Source: Bin87 sp965262485 (GTDB taxonomy: Bacteria; Chloroflexota; Dehalococcoidia; Lucifugimonadales; UBA3495). From it: a stretch of 64,000 nucleotides of DNA. Location: NCBI GenBank assembly GCA_965262485.1, contig OZ253540.1:3286001-3350000 (forward strand). The letters run 5' to 3'. Of the stretch, positions 49,929-60,418 are shown piece by piece. Position numbers and translations under genes: made by a program. Positions within the stretch are counted from its first letter, which is position 1. Every line of letters begins with the position of its first letter. The notes below the pieces were generated by a model that was not told the DNA's origin, searched no databases, and saw only the letters and a program-made list of their open reading frames with translations.

Positions 49929-52900
49929 ATGCCTCCCGACACAACCTTCGTCACCACCGCGCCCATCGGGAATGCGTCGCTCCAATCCCTGATTGGTGCG
50001 GTGCAGCGCGCCAAATCCACCGACCCGTTTGCCCGCGTCGTGGTGGTGACCGACCACAGCGACGTGGCCCGCGCGGTCAGGCACCATCTCGGTTCCAACG
50101 GAGCCATCAACGTCACGGTGCAGGTGGGCCACCGCCTGGCCGCCGAACTGGCAGAACCCATCCTCAGGCCAGCGGGAGTCAGCGGCGACGCCCTCCGCCG
50201 TCCCCTGTCCCGACTGCTCGAATCGCAGGCGGTGCGAGACGCAGCGCGAACGTGGTCTGCTTCCGACATCTCGCACCTGTCGGACACCGGTCGGGGGCGT
50301 TTTTACGATGCGTTGGCCGCCACCTTCCGGCAAATGGCCGAGCGTCCCGCTGGAAACAGCCCGGAACCGACGCCCGCCGTACTTCCCGAGGCCGCATCTT
50401 CCGAGGCCGTATCTTCGGAAATCGAAGGTATGTTCCAGGCTTACCTGAAATCGCTGCACGACAACGGGTTCTATACTCGCAGCCAACTCCCCGACATGGC
50501 CGTCGAGGCGCTGTCTTCCCGGCGAACCGACGCGCCACACCAGTCCAACGCGGAACCGTCCGTCATCTACTACCTGCCCCGGCGCCTCTCGGAAGGCGAG
50601 TTGCGGTTGGCGAAAAAACTGCTGGAACGGGGCCAGGGCCAGGTCATACTGGGCGTAACCGGTGATCCCGCCGCAGACCTGCCGGCGCTCCGTCTGCTGT
50701 CACAGCTCCATCCCGCGGCCGCTGCGCCCGATCAGGTTCCGGATCCCCTGAGTCAGCGCGTCGCGTCCGGTTCCCTCTCGGTGGTGATCGCTCCCGATCC
50801 GGGCGAAGAGGTCAGGATGGTCATCCGCCGGATTGTGGCCGCGTCGGATGAAATGCCCTTTCACGAAATCGCGGTGATTCATCGTCAGGATTTGCCTTAC
50901 GCCAGCCTGTTGCGCCAAGAACTGGATTTCGCCGGCATTCCCCATAGCGGCGTGCCCTACTACCGCCTGGCCGACACCCCGCCCGGGAGATTCCTGCGCG
51001 GCATGATCGACCTGGCGATGGGCGTCGCCGATGCCAACCCTCCCACCATGGACCGGGATCGTCTTATCAACTGGCTGAACAGCACGGGCGTAACCGACGG
51101 GCTGCCACTGCCGGCTAACCGCCACCCCGGATCAACGGCAACCGTTCCTGCCGCCCGTTGGGCGACGCTGGCCCGCGAATCCCGCGCCAACGGTACGCTG
51201 CCAGGTTGGAAATCCCGGCTGAACGCCTACCTTGATCGACTGCAACGCCGGCTGGTCGAGCAGGACACCGGCGTCAACGACGACGCGCCCGTGACCGAAC
51301 ACCCCTGGTTAATGCGCGAACGGGCACAGACCGACGCGCTGCTGCAATTCATCGACCGCCTCTGCCAACGATTGGCCGACCTGGGCGCTCCACCCCAACC
51401 GCAGTGGGATTCAGCAATTGACCTGGTGCGCGGTATCATTCGGGATTTTCAGTGGCCCACTCCCGGAGACGAATCCCACCGCCAGCGCATCGACGACCTG
51501 CTGGCCGATATTGCCGACTTGCAACAATGGGGCGCCCCCTACAGCGTGTCCACCCTCCGGGATGCCGTGGCGCAGGCCCTGCAAAGCCCAACGTCCGACC
51601 GTGGCCGCCCGGTTGGCGACGGCATTTACGTCGGCCCGCCCTCCGGCATCGTGGGCGCAGCCTACCAGGCCGTTTTCGCCGTCGGCATGGTGGAGCGGCA
51701 GTTCCCGCCGACGCCACGGGTCAATCCCTGGCTATCCAACCGGAGGTCAACCTTTCAGCTGGATATGGCGCTGGAACGCTACGATTTTCTGGGCGCGATT
51801 GCCTCCGCCCAACGGGCCGTGCTCAGCTATCCCACCGCCGGAACCGGACGCAACGCCGCCTATCCCTCGCGCTGGCTGATCGAGGCGGCCAACCTGATCC
51901 ACCAGGCCGGTGGCAACGTCGAGCGGCTATCCCACGAAAACCTTGCCCACCGTGCCGAGGTAAAACCCTGGCTCACCGTAGTTCCCTCGCGAGAAGCCGG
52001 GCTGGTGCAGCTCGTTTCTAACCCGTTGCCCACACCACCAGGATCGTCTCCACCGGCCCGGATTGACGCCGCCGACGCAATGGACTATGACCTGTCCCAC
52101 CTGGCTGCCTATGTGCGGCAATGGCCGCGTCCCCGCCTGTCGGCACATCCGGCGCTGCTCTCCAACAAGCGGTTGCTGACCGCCCTGGCCGCCCGGGATG
52201 CCCGGCGCGCGTCCACCTACTCCCGGTGGGACGGCCTGGTAGGGGCCGACCTCACCGACCTCACCGCCCGTATCGGTACTCAGGAATACCCGGTTTCGGC
52301 CAGCGCACTGGAAAGGTGGGCCCGCTGTCCCTTCCAGTTCTTCGCTTCCCGCATCCTGCGCCTGGAGGCTCCCCCAATGGAAGAATCGGACGAAATATCG
52401 GCGCTGGATCGCGGAACACTGGTTCACACCATACTCGAACGGTACACTGCCGCCCCCGTCGCCACCCTGGATGAGCTGCTCGCCATCGCCGAACGGGAAT
52501 TTGCCGTCGCGGAACAGCAGGGCGCTACGGGATACTACCTGCTCTGGGAGATTGAAAAGGAGAACATCAGGGACAGCCTGCAGCGGTTCATGGCCGATGA
52601 GGTTGACTGGTTCCCCGATGCTGATCCCGCCCAATCTGCCTCCGAGATTGCGTTCGGCCCCAATGCCCAATGGCAGGATGTCAGTGTCTTTGCGGATGGA
52701 GTGGGTTCCGTGTGGTTCCGCGGCAAAATAGACCGCATCGACGTAAGCGATGAAGAGGTGCGGGTGCGGGACTTCAAAACCGGCAACCCCGATTCCTACC
52801 GTGCCCGGGGCGCAGAAGCCACTCCCCAAAATTCCGTGTCCAACGGTCGGGCGTTGCAATTGCCGATTTATCTGGCAGCCGCCAAAACCGCCCACCCGGA

Positions 52901-53237
52901 TTTGCCGGTAACCGCCAGCTACTGCTTTCCGCTGCACGACCCGGCAACCTACGACGTGGCCGAGTATTCCGACACGGACGAAGCAATGCGCGATGCTTTC
53001 CACCGCGCGTTAGCCACCATCGTGGGTTCGGTTCGCCAGGGGATATTCCCGGCGACCCCGGACGGAAAAGGCCGGTACGGTAACTGCGGCTGGTGCGACT
53101 TCCGACAGCTTTGCCCAACTCGCCGGCGGTACATCTGGCTGAACAAAGGCCGCCGCGACCCCACCGTCCAGGGATTCAACGACCTGGGCGGCGACGCGGC
53201 CGTGTACGACTCATCCGCGCCGGACGTTGAACCGTGA
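49929..53237 (+). CDS. addB: ATP-dependent nuclease subunit, AddB/RexB type
   Basis: 1102 residues. N-terminal half is a helicase-like fold without a good Walker A (VVVVTDHSDVARAVR), with IYYLPRRLSEGELRLAKKLLE and EEVRMVIRRIVAASDEMPFHEIAVIHR blocks typical of inactive AddB helicase domains. The C-terminal PD-(D/E)XK nuclease has GKIDRIDVSDEEVRVRDFKTGNP and QLPIYLAAA. Four cysteines (ALERWARCPFQFF, then CGWCDFRQLC) form the AddB-type [4Fe-4S] site. The ATG at 49929 is chosen, upstream codons fall in a repeat. It overlaps addA by four bases. Together they process double-strand breaks. Confidence 0.88.
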   Translation: MPPDTTFVTTAPIGNASLQSLIGAVQRAKSTDPFARVVVVTDHSDVARAVRHHLGSNGAINVTVQVGHRLAAELAEPILRPAGVSGDALRRPLSRLLESQAVRDAARTWSASDISHLSDTGRGRFYDALAATFRQMAERPAGNSPEPTPAVLPEAASSEAVSSEIEGMFQAYLKSLHDNGFYTRSQLPDMAVEALSSRRTDAPHQSNAEPSVIYYLPRRLSEGELRLAKKLLERGQGQVILGVTGDPAADLPALRLLSQLHPAAAAPDQVPDPLSQRVASGSLSVVIAPDPGEEVRMVIRRIVAASDEMPFHEIAVIHRQDLPYASLLRQELDFAGIPHSGVPYYRLADTPPGRFLRGMIDLAMGVADANPPTMDRDRLINWLNSTGVTDGLPLPANRHPGSTATVPAARWATLARESRANGTLPGWKSRLNAYLDRLQRRLVEQDTGVNDDAPVTEHPWLMRERAQTDALLQFIDRLCQRLADLGAPPQPQWDSAIDLVRGIIRDFQWPTPGDESHRQRIDDLLADIADLQQWGAPYSVSTLRDAVAQALQSPTSDRGRPVGDGIYVGPPSGIVGAAYQAVFAVGMVERQFPPTPRVNPWLSNRRSTFQLDMALERYDFLGAIASAQRAVLSYPTAGTGRNAAYPSRWLIEAANLIHQAGGNVERLSHENLAHRAEVKPWLTVVPSREAGLVQLVSNPLPTPPGSSPPARIDAADAMDYDLSHLAAYVRQWPRPRLSAHPALLSNKRLLTALAARDARRASTYSRWDGLVGADLTDLTARIGTQEYPVSASALERWARCPFQFFASRILRLEAPPMEESDEISALDRGTLVHTILERYTAAPVATLDELLAIAEREFAVAEQQGATGYYLLWEIEKENIRDSLQRFMADEVDWFPDADPAQSASEIAFGPNAQWQDVSVFADGVGSVWFRGKIDRIDVSDEEVRVRDFKTGNPDSYRARGAEATPQNSVSNGRALQLPIYLAAAKTAHPDLPVTASYCFPLHDPATYDVAEYSDTDEAMRDAFHRALATIVGSVRQGIFPATPDGKGRYGNCGWCDFRQLCPTRRRYIWLNKGRRDPTVQGFNDLGGDAAVYDSSAPDVEP

Positions 53238-56200
53238 CAGTCCAACACAATCAGGCCACTGCCGGCGCAGACTGGTCCACCGAACAGAAGATTGCCAACG
53301 ACCTGTATTCCAATTTCCTGGTGGAAGCCAGCGCCGGAACCGGAAAAACCTACTCCCTGGTCACCCGGGTCGTATCCCTGATCAAAGCCGGCCCCGAGAA
53401 CGGCGGCGCAACCATGGACCGGCTGGTGGCTATCACCTTCACCGAAGCCGCTGCCGCCGAACTGTCCGACCGCATCCGTTCCCGAATGGAACAACTCCTC
53501 GCTGACCCCCACCCTGATGACGCCCACGACACTGATAATGCCCACGACGTCCTCGGTCCGCTGTCGGCGGATGAAAAGGCGCGGATCGAAGCGGCAATCC
53601 AGAATATAGACCAGGCAACCATCCAGACCATCCACAGTTTCGCCGGACAACTGCTCCGCGAACGGCCCACGGACGTCGGCCTTCCTCCCGGCTGGCTGCA
53701 GCTGGACGATCTGGCCGCAACCCAGCGCTTCAACGAATCCTGGGAGCGTTGGCTGGAATGGGCCCTCGGGTCGAATACCGGCGTTTCCCCCGACCTGCAC
53801 AATGTCCTCCGCGCCATGATCGCAGCCAAGGTCGGCGTGCGACGGTGGCGGGATCTCGCCCGCATTTTCAGCGACCGCTACCATCACCTCCGCAGCGACA
53901 CCAGCATCGAAAGCATCGACCTGCCGGCGCTGGCGGCGAACGCCGCGGAGCAACTGCGGGCATTGGCTGCCGGATGCAGCGACCCAACCGATCTGCTCCG
54001 GACGCGAATAAACGACGCAATCGCCACTCTCGATGCGGCAGCCGCCGCCGGCAACGACCCCAATGCCGTGGCGCAGGCGCTGGAAGAAGGTGAGCCAATT
54101 GTTCCCAGCGGCAGTCCCGGAGCAAGGAAAAACTGGCCGGTGTCCCCCACGGACGTCCGGGCTGAATTTCGCAAGATCGGTCAGGCGTTCCAGATTGCAG
54201 CCCGTTCGCCTCACCTCATCGAACTCCTGCGGGAATTGCGCCGTCATTTTGTTCTCGCCTTCGAGGTGGAACGCAAGAGCGACGGCGTATGCACCTTTAA
54301 CGACCTGCTGGTGTGGGGACGCGATCTGCTGCGAAATGACGGCGCGCGGCGACACTTCCAGCGCCAGTATTCCCACATCCTCATCGACGAATTTCAGGAC
54401 ACCGACCCCCTGCAGGCCGAAATCGCCTTCTACCTGGCCAGCCACCCCGACGCCGACATTCAGCAACACACCTGGCCATCCCTGCCGCTGTCTGCCGGCA
54501 AGCTGTTTCTCGTCGGCGATTCCAAACAGTCCATCTATCGTTTTCGCGGCGCCGACATCAGCGTCACCAATCAGGTCAAGTCCGGAGGCCAGCTCCAGGT
54601 ACTCACCCTCACCGAAAACCGCCGGTCCCAACAATCCATTCTGGATTGGGTGAACGCCCGGTTCCCCGAAATCATGGTCAACGACAACCCCGATGGCCCT
54701 CCCGTGCAGGCCGAATATCTGCCGCTGAACCCCAACGCCGGTATCCAGCGCCCCGGCCTGGGCTCGGTGCAGGTGTTTGGTGATCCGGAGCCGTCGCCGG
54801 ACCCGTCGGAGTACGGCACGGCCCTCGAACTACAGGCGCGACACATCGCCAACCTCATCGTCGCCCACGCCAGCGATTCGCTCCAACGCCGGCGCGTATC
54901 TGACAAAGACCAGCAGGAAATCCGCCCGGCGAATTTCCGCGACGTGTGCATCCTGCTGCGGTTTCGCACCAACCTGGACAGCCTCCTGCGGGCGTTGGAA
55001 GATGCCAGGGTGCCCTTCCGGATCGAGGGCGGTTCGTTGCTGTTCGACACCCAGGAGGTGCAGGACTTGTTGAATTGCCTGCACGCCATCGACGATCCCA
55101 CCAACCAGGTGCCCGTGGTGGCGGCCTTACGGTCCCTGGCCTTCGCCTGCTCCGACGAAGACTTGCTGCAATGGGCCGCTGCCCGCGGTCCCTGGGACTG
55201 CACTTCAGAGCTGCTCAACGACTCGGATGCCGGCGGCGAGCGGCAACAGGAGCTGAGGGCCGTGGCCCCGGTGTGGCAGGCCATGACAACCCTGCGTCAA
55301 TACCACCGGCAGCGGCACTCGGCGCCGGTGTCCCGTTTCATCAGCGAGTTCATCCGCGAGCGACGGCTGGAGCAGCTGGATTTGGCCGAATATCGCGCCC
55401 GGGAAATTTGGCGGCGCCGGCAATTTCTCATCGACCAGGCCCGCAGTTTCGAGGCCGCCAATCCCGAAGACACTGGCAATTCATTCTGGAACCTCCATCG
55501 GTTCCTGCGGTGGGCAGCGAGCCAGCAGGAGGAAAATGCCCGCATCGCCGAAACCACCGCCCCCGAAACCGATGATGACGCCGTCAGGATTATGACGGTG
55601 CACGCCGCCAAGGGCCTCGAATTCCCCATCGTCGTTTTGCCCGACTCGACGCGGCCCCAGAGCAACCGGGGGCGGCCGCCCGTACTTTTCGACGCCGACA
55701 AAGGAACCGCAGTATGCGCCGTCGGCAGCGGTGGCATGAGCATGGAGTCCGTTGGTTACGGGGACATATTCGCCCTGGAAACACGGCACGCCGATGCTGA
55801 GGCCGCCCGACTGCAATACGTGGCCGCCACCCGCGCCCGCGACCACCTGTTCATCAGCCGCTATGCCACCGTGCGCCGGCCAGCCAGCCCCGGTGAATCG
55901 GAGATCGCGTTCGCCAACATGCCCGATGATCTTCCCCACACCACGGCTGCGGTCACCGCCGACGTGATCCTTACCAATCAAGATTCGACGCCAACCGGTC
56001 CGCCACCTGCTGCGCCGGCCTACATCCCGCAACAATGGCAGGAGAATCGCACCGAGTCGATACGCCATCGCTCGGTACAGCAGGCGGTTACCGCAACCTG
56101 GCTGGCCCGCGTCGCCGCCGGCACCGCCGCGCCCGTCCCGACGCTCGCCGACGCAGCCGCGGCGGTGATCGCGCCGCCGGTGGATGACAAAGAGGCCGAA

Positions 56201-56821
56201 CCCGATCCGGAACAACCCTGGAAAACGGGTCGCGGCGGCACCGCCTTCGGACGCGCGGTTCACGCCGTCATGCAGGACGTGGTGAACCGTCTGTCTCCTC
56301 AATTGCCGTTGTCCGCCGGCGCCAGCGCAGACGACCTGTCATCCATCGCCGGCCCGCACATCGCCCGGTTGGCGGCCCTCCACGCCAGCGCCGAAGGATT
56401 ATCTTCCCAACAGGATGAAGTCGCCAGCCTGGCGCGGGATGCGTTGCGCCATCCGGAAATGCTCAACGCCCTGCGGGCGCCACGACGCTGGACGGAAATT
56501 TCGGTGGCGGCTCCGGTGCAGACCTCCCGCGGCCCCGTGGTCATAGAGGGCATCATCGACCTGCTGTACGAAAACACCGCCGGGCAACTGGTAATCCTCG
56601 ACTACAAATCGGATGCCGTCCGGAACGATGCCGACGTGGACTCCAAAATGGCCCACTACCAATACCAGGGCGCAGCCTACGCCGTCGCTGTCGAAACTGC
56701 CACCAACATGCCGGTCAAAGCCGTCCGGTTCCTGTTCATGCGGGCCGGCATGGTGCGGCAAATCAATGACCTGCCCGGCCTAATCCGCCAAATTCCGGAG
56801 CTGATCGATTCCGCGCCGTAA
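53234..56821 (+). CDS. addA: ATP-dependent helicase/nuclease, AddA/RexA type
   Basis: 1195 residues of the UvrD/RecB superfamily 1. Walker A is VEASAGTGKTYSLVTR near residue 36, motif Ia includes VAITFTEAAAAEL, Walker B is ILIDEFQDTDPLQ near residue 385, with VGDSKQSIYRFRGAD, LTENRRSQ, VMTVHAAKGLEFP-like (IMTVHAAKGLEFPIVVL) and YVAATRARDHL. The C-terminal nuclease domain has GIIDLLYEN then VILDYKSD (Asp ... Asp-x-Lys). The GTG start overlaps the addB stop as GTGA, so the two are coupled. The complex resects DNA ends and, in many bacteria, degrades phage DNA that lacks Chi-like sites. Confidence 0.93.
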   Translation: MTVQHNQATAGADWSTEQKIANDLYSNFLVEASAGTGKTYSLVTRVVSLIKAGPENGGATMDRLVAITFTEAAAAELSDRIRSRMEQLLADPHPDDAHDTDNAHDVLGPLSADEKARIEAAIQNIDQATIQTIHSFAGQLLRERPTDVGLPPGWLQLDDLAATQRFNESWERWLEWALGSNTGVSPDLHNVLRAMIAAKVGVRRWRDLARIFSDRYHHLRSDTSIESIDLPALAANAAEQLRALAAGCSDPTDLLRTRINDAIATLDAAAAAGNDPNAVAQALEEGEPIVPSGSPGARKNWPVSPTDVRAEFRKIGQAFQIAARSPHLIELLRELRRHFVLAFEVERKSDGVCTFNDLLVWGRDLLRNDGARRHFQRQYSHILIDEFQDTDPLQAEIAFYLASHPDADIQQHTWPSLPLSAGKLFLVGDSKQSIYRFRGADISVTNQVKSGGQLQVLTLTENRRSQQSILDWVNARFPEIMVNDNPDGPPVQAEYLPLNPNAGIQRPGLGSVQVFGDPEPSPDPSEYGTALELQARHIANLIVAHASDSLQRRRVSDKDQQEIRPANFRDVCILLRFRTNLDSLLRALEDARVPFRIEGGSLLFDTQEVQDLLNCLHAIDDPTNQVPVVAALRSLAFACSDEDLLQWAAARGPWDCTSELLNDSDAGGERQQELRAVAPVWQAMTTLRQYHRQRHSAPVSRFISEFIRERRLEQLDLAEYRAREIWRRRQFLIDQARSFEAANPEDTGNSFWNLHRFLRWAASQQEENARIAETTAPETDDDAVRIMTVHAAKGLEFPIVVLPDSTRPQSNRGRPPVLFDADKGTAVCAVGSGGMSMESVGYGDIFALETRHADAEAARLQYVAATRARDHLFISRYATVRRPASPGESEIAFANMPDDLPHTTAAVTADVILTNQDSTPTGPPPAAPAYIPQQWQENRTESIRHRSVQQAVTATWLARVAAGTAAPVPTLADAAAAVIAPPVDDKEAEPDPEQPWKTGRGGTAFGRAVHAVMQDVVNRLSPQLPLSAGASADDLSSIAGPHIARLAALHASAEGLSSQQDEVASLARDALRHPEMLNALRAPRRWTEISVAAPVQTSRGPVVIEGIIDLLYENTAGQLVILDYKSDAVRNDADVDSKMAHYQYQGAAYAVAVETATNMPVKAVRFLFMRAGMVRQINDLPGLIRQIPELIDSAP

Positions 56822-56847
56822 CCGGATAGCCGCCGCCCATCTCCATC

Positions 56848-56956
56848 TGTCATTGCGAGCGCAGCGTGGCAATCTCGTCGCTGTAGCAATGATGGTTTCC
56901 CGGCGTGTGCTCAACCTCAACGAGATTGCCACGTCGCTACGCTCCTCGCAATGACA
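56848..56956. repeat. Family A REP-like inverted repeat
   Basis: Complete copy with both arms and centre TGATGGTTTCCCGGCGTGTG. It fills the 240-base space between addA and the hydrolase gene. Confidence 0.85.
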
Positions 56957-57065
56957 AAGTGGATACACGTGAGCCACCGGAATTTGTTGACGCTATTCAG
57001 TAAGATAGGTATCGTTGCGGGTAGTTGAAGTCGCCCAGATGTCGGCCATCCAGGGAGGTTGCCCC

Positions 57066-58829
57066 ATGACTGCCCAACGACGTGAGTACCAGGTAATCCG
57101 CGAGCCCAGCGTCATGGTTCCCATGCGCGACGGCGTGCATCTCGCCACCGATGTGGTGCGGCCCGACGCACCGGGACGTTTCCCCGTCATCATCAACCGG
57201 GGCCCCTACGGCAAAAACAGCTACCTGGATAACCCCGACCATACCATCTGGTTCTTCCCCCGCAACGGCTACGTGCTGCTCAGCCAGGACGTGCGCGGCA
57301 GGTTTGAATCCGAAGGGGAGTACAACCCGCTCTTCCAGGAGCCGCACGACGGCTACGATACCGTGGAATGGGCGGCTCGGCAGCCCTGGTCCAACGGCCG
57401 CGTTGCCACCACGGGCCAGAGCTACCTGGGGGCGACGCAGTACACCCTGGCCGGCGGACACCCGCTGCCGCCCCACTTGCAAACCCTGATGCCGGTCTCC
57501 GCGTCGTCCGACTTTCACCAGTCCTGGGTGTATCACACCGGCGGCGTCATGGAATGGGGCTGGACGGTTCCCTACGCCATCCTCAAGGGCCGCAACACGT
57601 TGGCCCGGGCCGGCCGGGAAGACCTGATCGCCAGGATGGACGAATACGTCATCGAACCCGGCAATTTCGGGCAGCCCCTGTCCGACCAGTGGTATCGCCA
57701 CCTTCCCCTGCGCGACTGGATCGACCGCCTCAAAGAGGCCGCTCCCTACTTCCACGAATACTTCGACGAGGAACTGGACGGCCCCTACTGGTGGCCCATC
57801 AACATGATGCGCCAGGCCAGCAACGTTAGCATTCCCATGTACCACATCACCGCCTGGTACGACATCTTCATGGAAGGAGCCATCAACGCTTTCCAGGCCA
57901 TCCAGCAGCACGGCGGCAGCGAATTGGCCCGCCGCAACCAGAAACTCCTCATCGGCCCGTGGGCTCACCTGCGACCGTTCACCCAGCCCACCACCGGCGG
58001 CGCCGGCGATATCGACTTCGGCGCCGAGGCTGCCATCGAGCTGCACGAAGATATGCTGCGGTGGTATGACTACTGGTTGAAGGACATCGAAACCGGCATC
58101 ATGGACGATGCTCCCGTGCGCATTTTCGTGATGGGCGACAACCGATGGCGCGACGAGCAGGAATGGCCCCTCGCCCGTACCCACTACACACGCTGGTATC
58201 TCCACTCCGCCGGCGGAGCCAACACCCGCGCCGGCGATGGCACCCTGTCCACCGTCCCTCCCGATGCGAACGAACCCCAGGACCAGTTCATCTACGACCC
58301 CGCCGATCCGGCGCCCACCCTGGGCGGCAACACCCTCATCATCGACTACGGCGTGTTCGACCAAAGCCCGGCGGAAAACCGGCCCGATGTCCTGGTGTAC
58401 ACATCCGATCCGCTGCCGTCCGACCTGGAGCTGACCGGCCCCATCTCGGTAACCCTCTACGCGGCCACCTCCGCCGCGGACACCGACTTCACCGCCAAAC
58501 TCGTGGACGTGCGGCCCGACGGGTACGCCCACAACCTGCAGGACGGGATCGTCCGCGCCCGCTACCGCACGTCGGTGCGCGAGCCGTCGCCGATCATCCC
58601 GGGACGTGTGTACCAGTACGCCATCGACCTGTGGGCCACCAGCCACGTCGTCAAGGCGGGCCACCGCGTCCGCGTTGATATCTCCAGCAGCAACTTCCCC
58701 CGGTTCGACCGCAATCCCAATACCGGGGCGGCGCTGGGCGCGGACGCTCGCCTGGAAACCGCCCGGCAAACCATCCATCACTCCGCGCAATACCCCTCTC
58801 ACATCACGCTTCCGGTGATCCCGCGCTAG
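57066..58829 (+). CDS. CocE/NonD-family serine hydrolase
   Basis: 587 residues. X-Pro dipeptidyl-peptidase/cocaine esterase family: N-terminal PMRDGVHLATDVVRPD, VLLSQDVRGRFESEGEY, the nucleophile motif GQSYLGATQY (Ser near residue 121), a helical lid, and a C-terminal jelly-roll domain (SDLELTGPISVTLYAATSA, HRVRVDISSSNFPRFDRN). Asp and His candidates lie near FGAEAAIELHED and in GPWAHLRP. No signal peptide: cytosolic. GGGAGG precedes the ATG at 57066. It may hydrolyse esters or amides taken up for growth, fitting the nearby oxygenase genes. Confidence 0.9.
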   Translation: MTAQRREYQVIREPSVMVPMRDGVHLATDVVRPDAPGRFPVIINRGPYGKNSYLDNPDHTIWFFPRNGYVLLSQDVRGRFESEGEYNPLFQEPHDGYDTVEWAARQPWSNGRVATTGQSYLGATQYTLAGGHPLPPHLQTLMPVSASSDFHQSWVYHTGGVMEWGWTVPYAILKGRNTLARAGREDLIARMDEYVIEPGNFGQPLSDQWYRHLPLRDWIDRLKEAAPYFHEYFDEELDGPYWWPINMMRQASNVSIPMYHITAWYDIFMEGAINAFQAIQQHGGSELARRNQKLLIGPWAHLRPFTQPTTGGAGDIDFGAEAAIELHEDMLRWYDYWLKDIETGIMDDAPVRIFVMGDNRWRDEQEWPLARTHYTRWYLHSAGGANTRAGDGTLSTVPPDANEPQDQFIYDPADPAPTLGGNTLIIDYGVFDQSPAENRPDVLVYTSDPLPSDLELTGPISVTLYAATSAADTDFTAKLVDVRPDGYAHNLQDGIVRARYRTSVREPSPIIPGRVYQYAIDLWATSHVVKAGHRVRVDISSSNFPRFDRNPNTGAALGADARLETARQTIHHSAQYPSHITLPVIPR

Positions 58830-58879
58830 CATCGCGGCCACTACCGGCGGATCATCCCTCACGCGTACCCACTTTAATC

Positions 58880-59033
58880 TGTCATTGCGAGAATCTTCCG
58901 CTCATCCTGAGCTTGTCGAAGGATTACGTTGGCCTGTCATTGCGAGGAGCCCAGCGACGTGGCAACCTCGATACATCAGCCTACCGTCATTGCACTACCT
59001 CATCGAGATTGCCACGCTACGCTCGCAATGACA
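58880..59033. repeat. Composite family A repeat
   Basis: A TGTCATTGCGAG start is interrupted by CATCCTGAGCTTGTCGAAGG, a different repeat type, then a second TGTCATTGCGAGGAGC arm and a full return arm. A nested insertion is likely. Confidence 0.7.
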
Positions 59034-59065
59034 AAATGGGAACGCACGCTAAAGGGAGACACAAC

Positions 59066-60394
59066 ATGGACATCGGCAATCTGGTTTACGACCGACCCGA
59101 CCTGAACAAGTTCAAGGTACACCGTTCCAGCATGGTGTCCCAGGAAATCTACGAGCTGGAGCGACGCAACATCTTCGACCGGTGCTGGCTGTACCTGGGC
59201 CACGAGTCGGAAATACCCGGCCCGGGCGACTACGTGCGGCGCGTCGTGGCCGAACGACCCCTGTTTTTCGCCCGCGACCGCGACGGCAGCCTCAAGGTGT
59301 TCCACAACACCTGTCCCCACCGCGGCGCGCTCATCTGTCGCACCGACCAGGGCAACGCCCAGGTGTTCCAGTGCTTCTATCACGCCTGGAGCTTCAACAC
59401 CACCGGCGAACTGATCGGCATGCCCGACATAGAAGGCTACGGGCCGGACTTTGACCGCTCCGAGTTGGGGTTGCGTTCGCCCCGCTTCGAGAGCTACCGC
59501 GGTTTCATCTTCGTGTGTTTCGACGAAGAAACCGTGTCCCTGACCGAATACCTGGCCGGCGCCGCCGAATACCTCGACCTGGTGGCCGACCAGTCCGCCG
59601 CCGGTATGAAGGTCATCCCCGGTTCCAACCGCTACTCCATCAAGGCGAACTGGAAGCTGCTGGGCGAGAACAGCATTGACGGTTACCACGCCATCCCGAC
59701 GCACCAGACTTACTTCGACTATATGGCCAGCGGCTCCGCCAACATGATGAGCAATCGCAAGGGCTTTGGCCGGGCGTTGGGCAACGGCCACGGCGTCATC
59801 GAAAACGACTCCATTTACGGCCGCCCCATCGCAATGTGGCATCCGTATTTCGGGGAAGAGGCCAGACCCGAGATTCAGGATACCAAGGATGATCTGATCG
59901 CCCGTTTCGGTCGCACCAAGGCCCTGCGTATGTGCGAGAAGAGCCGCAACCTGCTGATATTCCCCAACCTGATCATCAACGACATCATGGCGGTTACCAT
60001 ACGGGCGTACCAGCCCACCGGTCCCAATGGCATGGATGTGACGGCGTGGGAGATGGCCCCCGCCGGCGAGACCGGCAGCCTGCTGCACCGCCGGTTGGAC
60101 TCTTTCCTCACCTTCCTCGGCCCCGGCGGGTTCGCCACCCCCGACGACACCGAAGCGCTGGAGTCATGCCAACTCGGGTTCGGCTCCGGTGGCGTCGAAT
60201 GGTCAGATCTTTCCCGAGGCATGACCCGTTCGCCCCGGGGTAACGACGAATTGCAGATACGGACTTTCTGGCGACGCTGGCAGTCGCTGGTTGCCGACCT
60301 GCCCTACACAGAGTCGTACGAACATGGTCTGCTCCCGGGCGAAATACCCGAAGTCATCCCTACGCCGGAGATTACCGCTTCTGCCGACGACTAG
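59066..60394 (+). CDS. Rieske ring-hydroxylating dioxygenase, alpha subunit
   Basis: 442 residues. Rieske [2Fe-2S] site CPHRG (near 85) and CFYHAW (near 106) give the C-x-H...C-x2-H ligands; the mononuclear iron site is GYHAIPTHQTYF with a bridging Asp in SIDGYH, and a C-terminal Asp expected near TPDDTEAL. C-terminal alpha domain length fits aromatic dioxygenases. AAGGGAG precedes the ATG at 59066. It forms the catalytic alpha3beta3 complex with the next gene; ferredoxin and reductase are not nearby, so an unlinked electron chain is needed. Substrate unknown. Confidence 0.93.
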   Translation: MDIGNLVYDRPDLNKFKVHRSSMVSQEIYELERRNIFDRCWLYLGHESEIPGPGDYVRRVVAERPLFFARDRDGSLKVFHNTCPHRGALICRTDQGNAQVFQCFYHAWSFNTTGELIGMPDIEGYGPDFDRSELGLRSPRFESYRGFIFVCFDEETVSLTEYLAGAAEYLDLVADQSAAGMKVIPGSNRYSIKANWKLLGENSIDGYHAIPTHQTYFDYMASGSANMMSNRKGFGRALGNGHGVIENDSIYGRPIAMWHPYFGEEARPEIQDTKDDLIARFGRTKALRMCEKSRNLLIFPNLIINDIMAVTIRAYQPTGPNGMDVTAWEMAPAGETGSLLHRRLDSFLTFLGPGGFATPDDTEALESCQLGFGSGGVEWSDLSRGMTRSPRGNDELQIRTFWRRWQSLVADLPYTESYEHGLLPGEIPEVIPTPEITASADD

Positions 60395-60418
60395 CCCACC
60401 AACAGGAGCCCCGCCAAC

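Noticed and set aside
52949..54634. 561-codon minus-strand frame across the addB/addA junction
   Set aside because: Antisense shadow of both subunits.
56997..58862. 621-codon minus-strand frame opposite the CocE hydrolase
   Set aside because: Antisense shadow; the plus strand has a clear ribosome-binding site and catalytic motifs.
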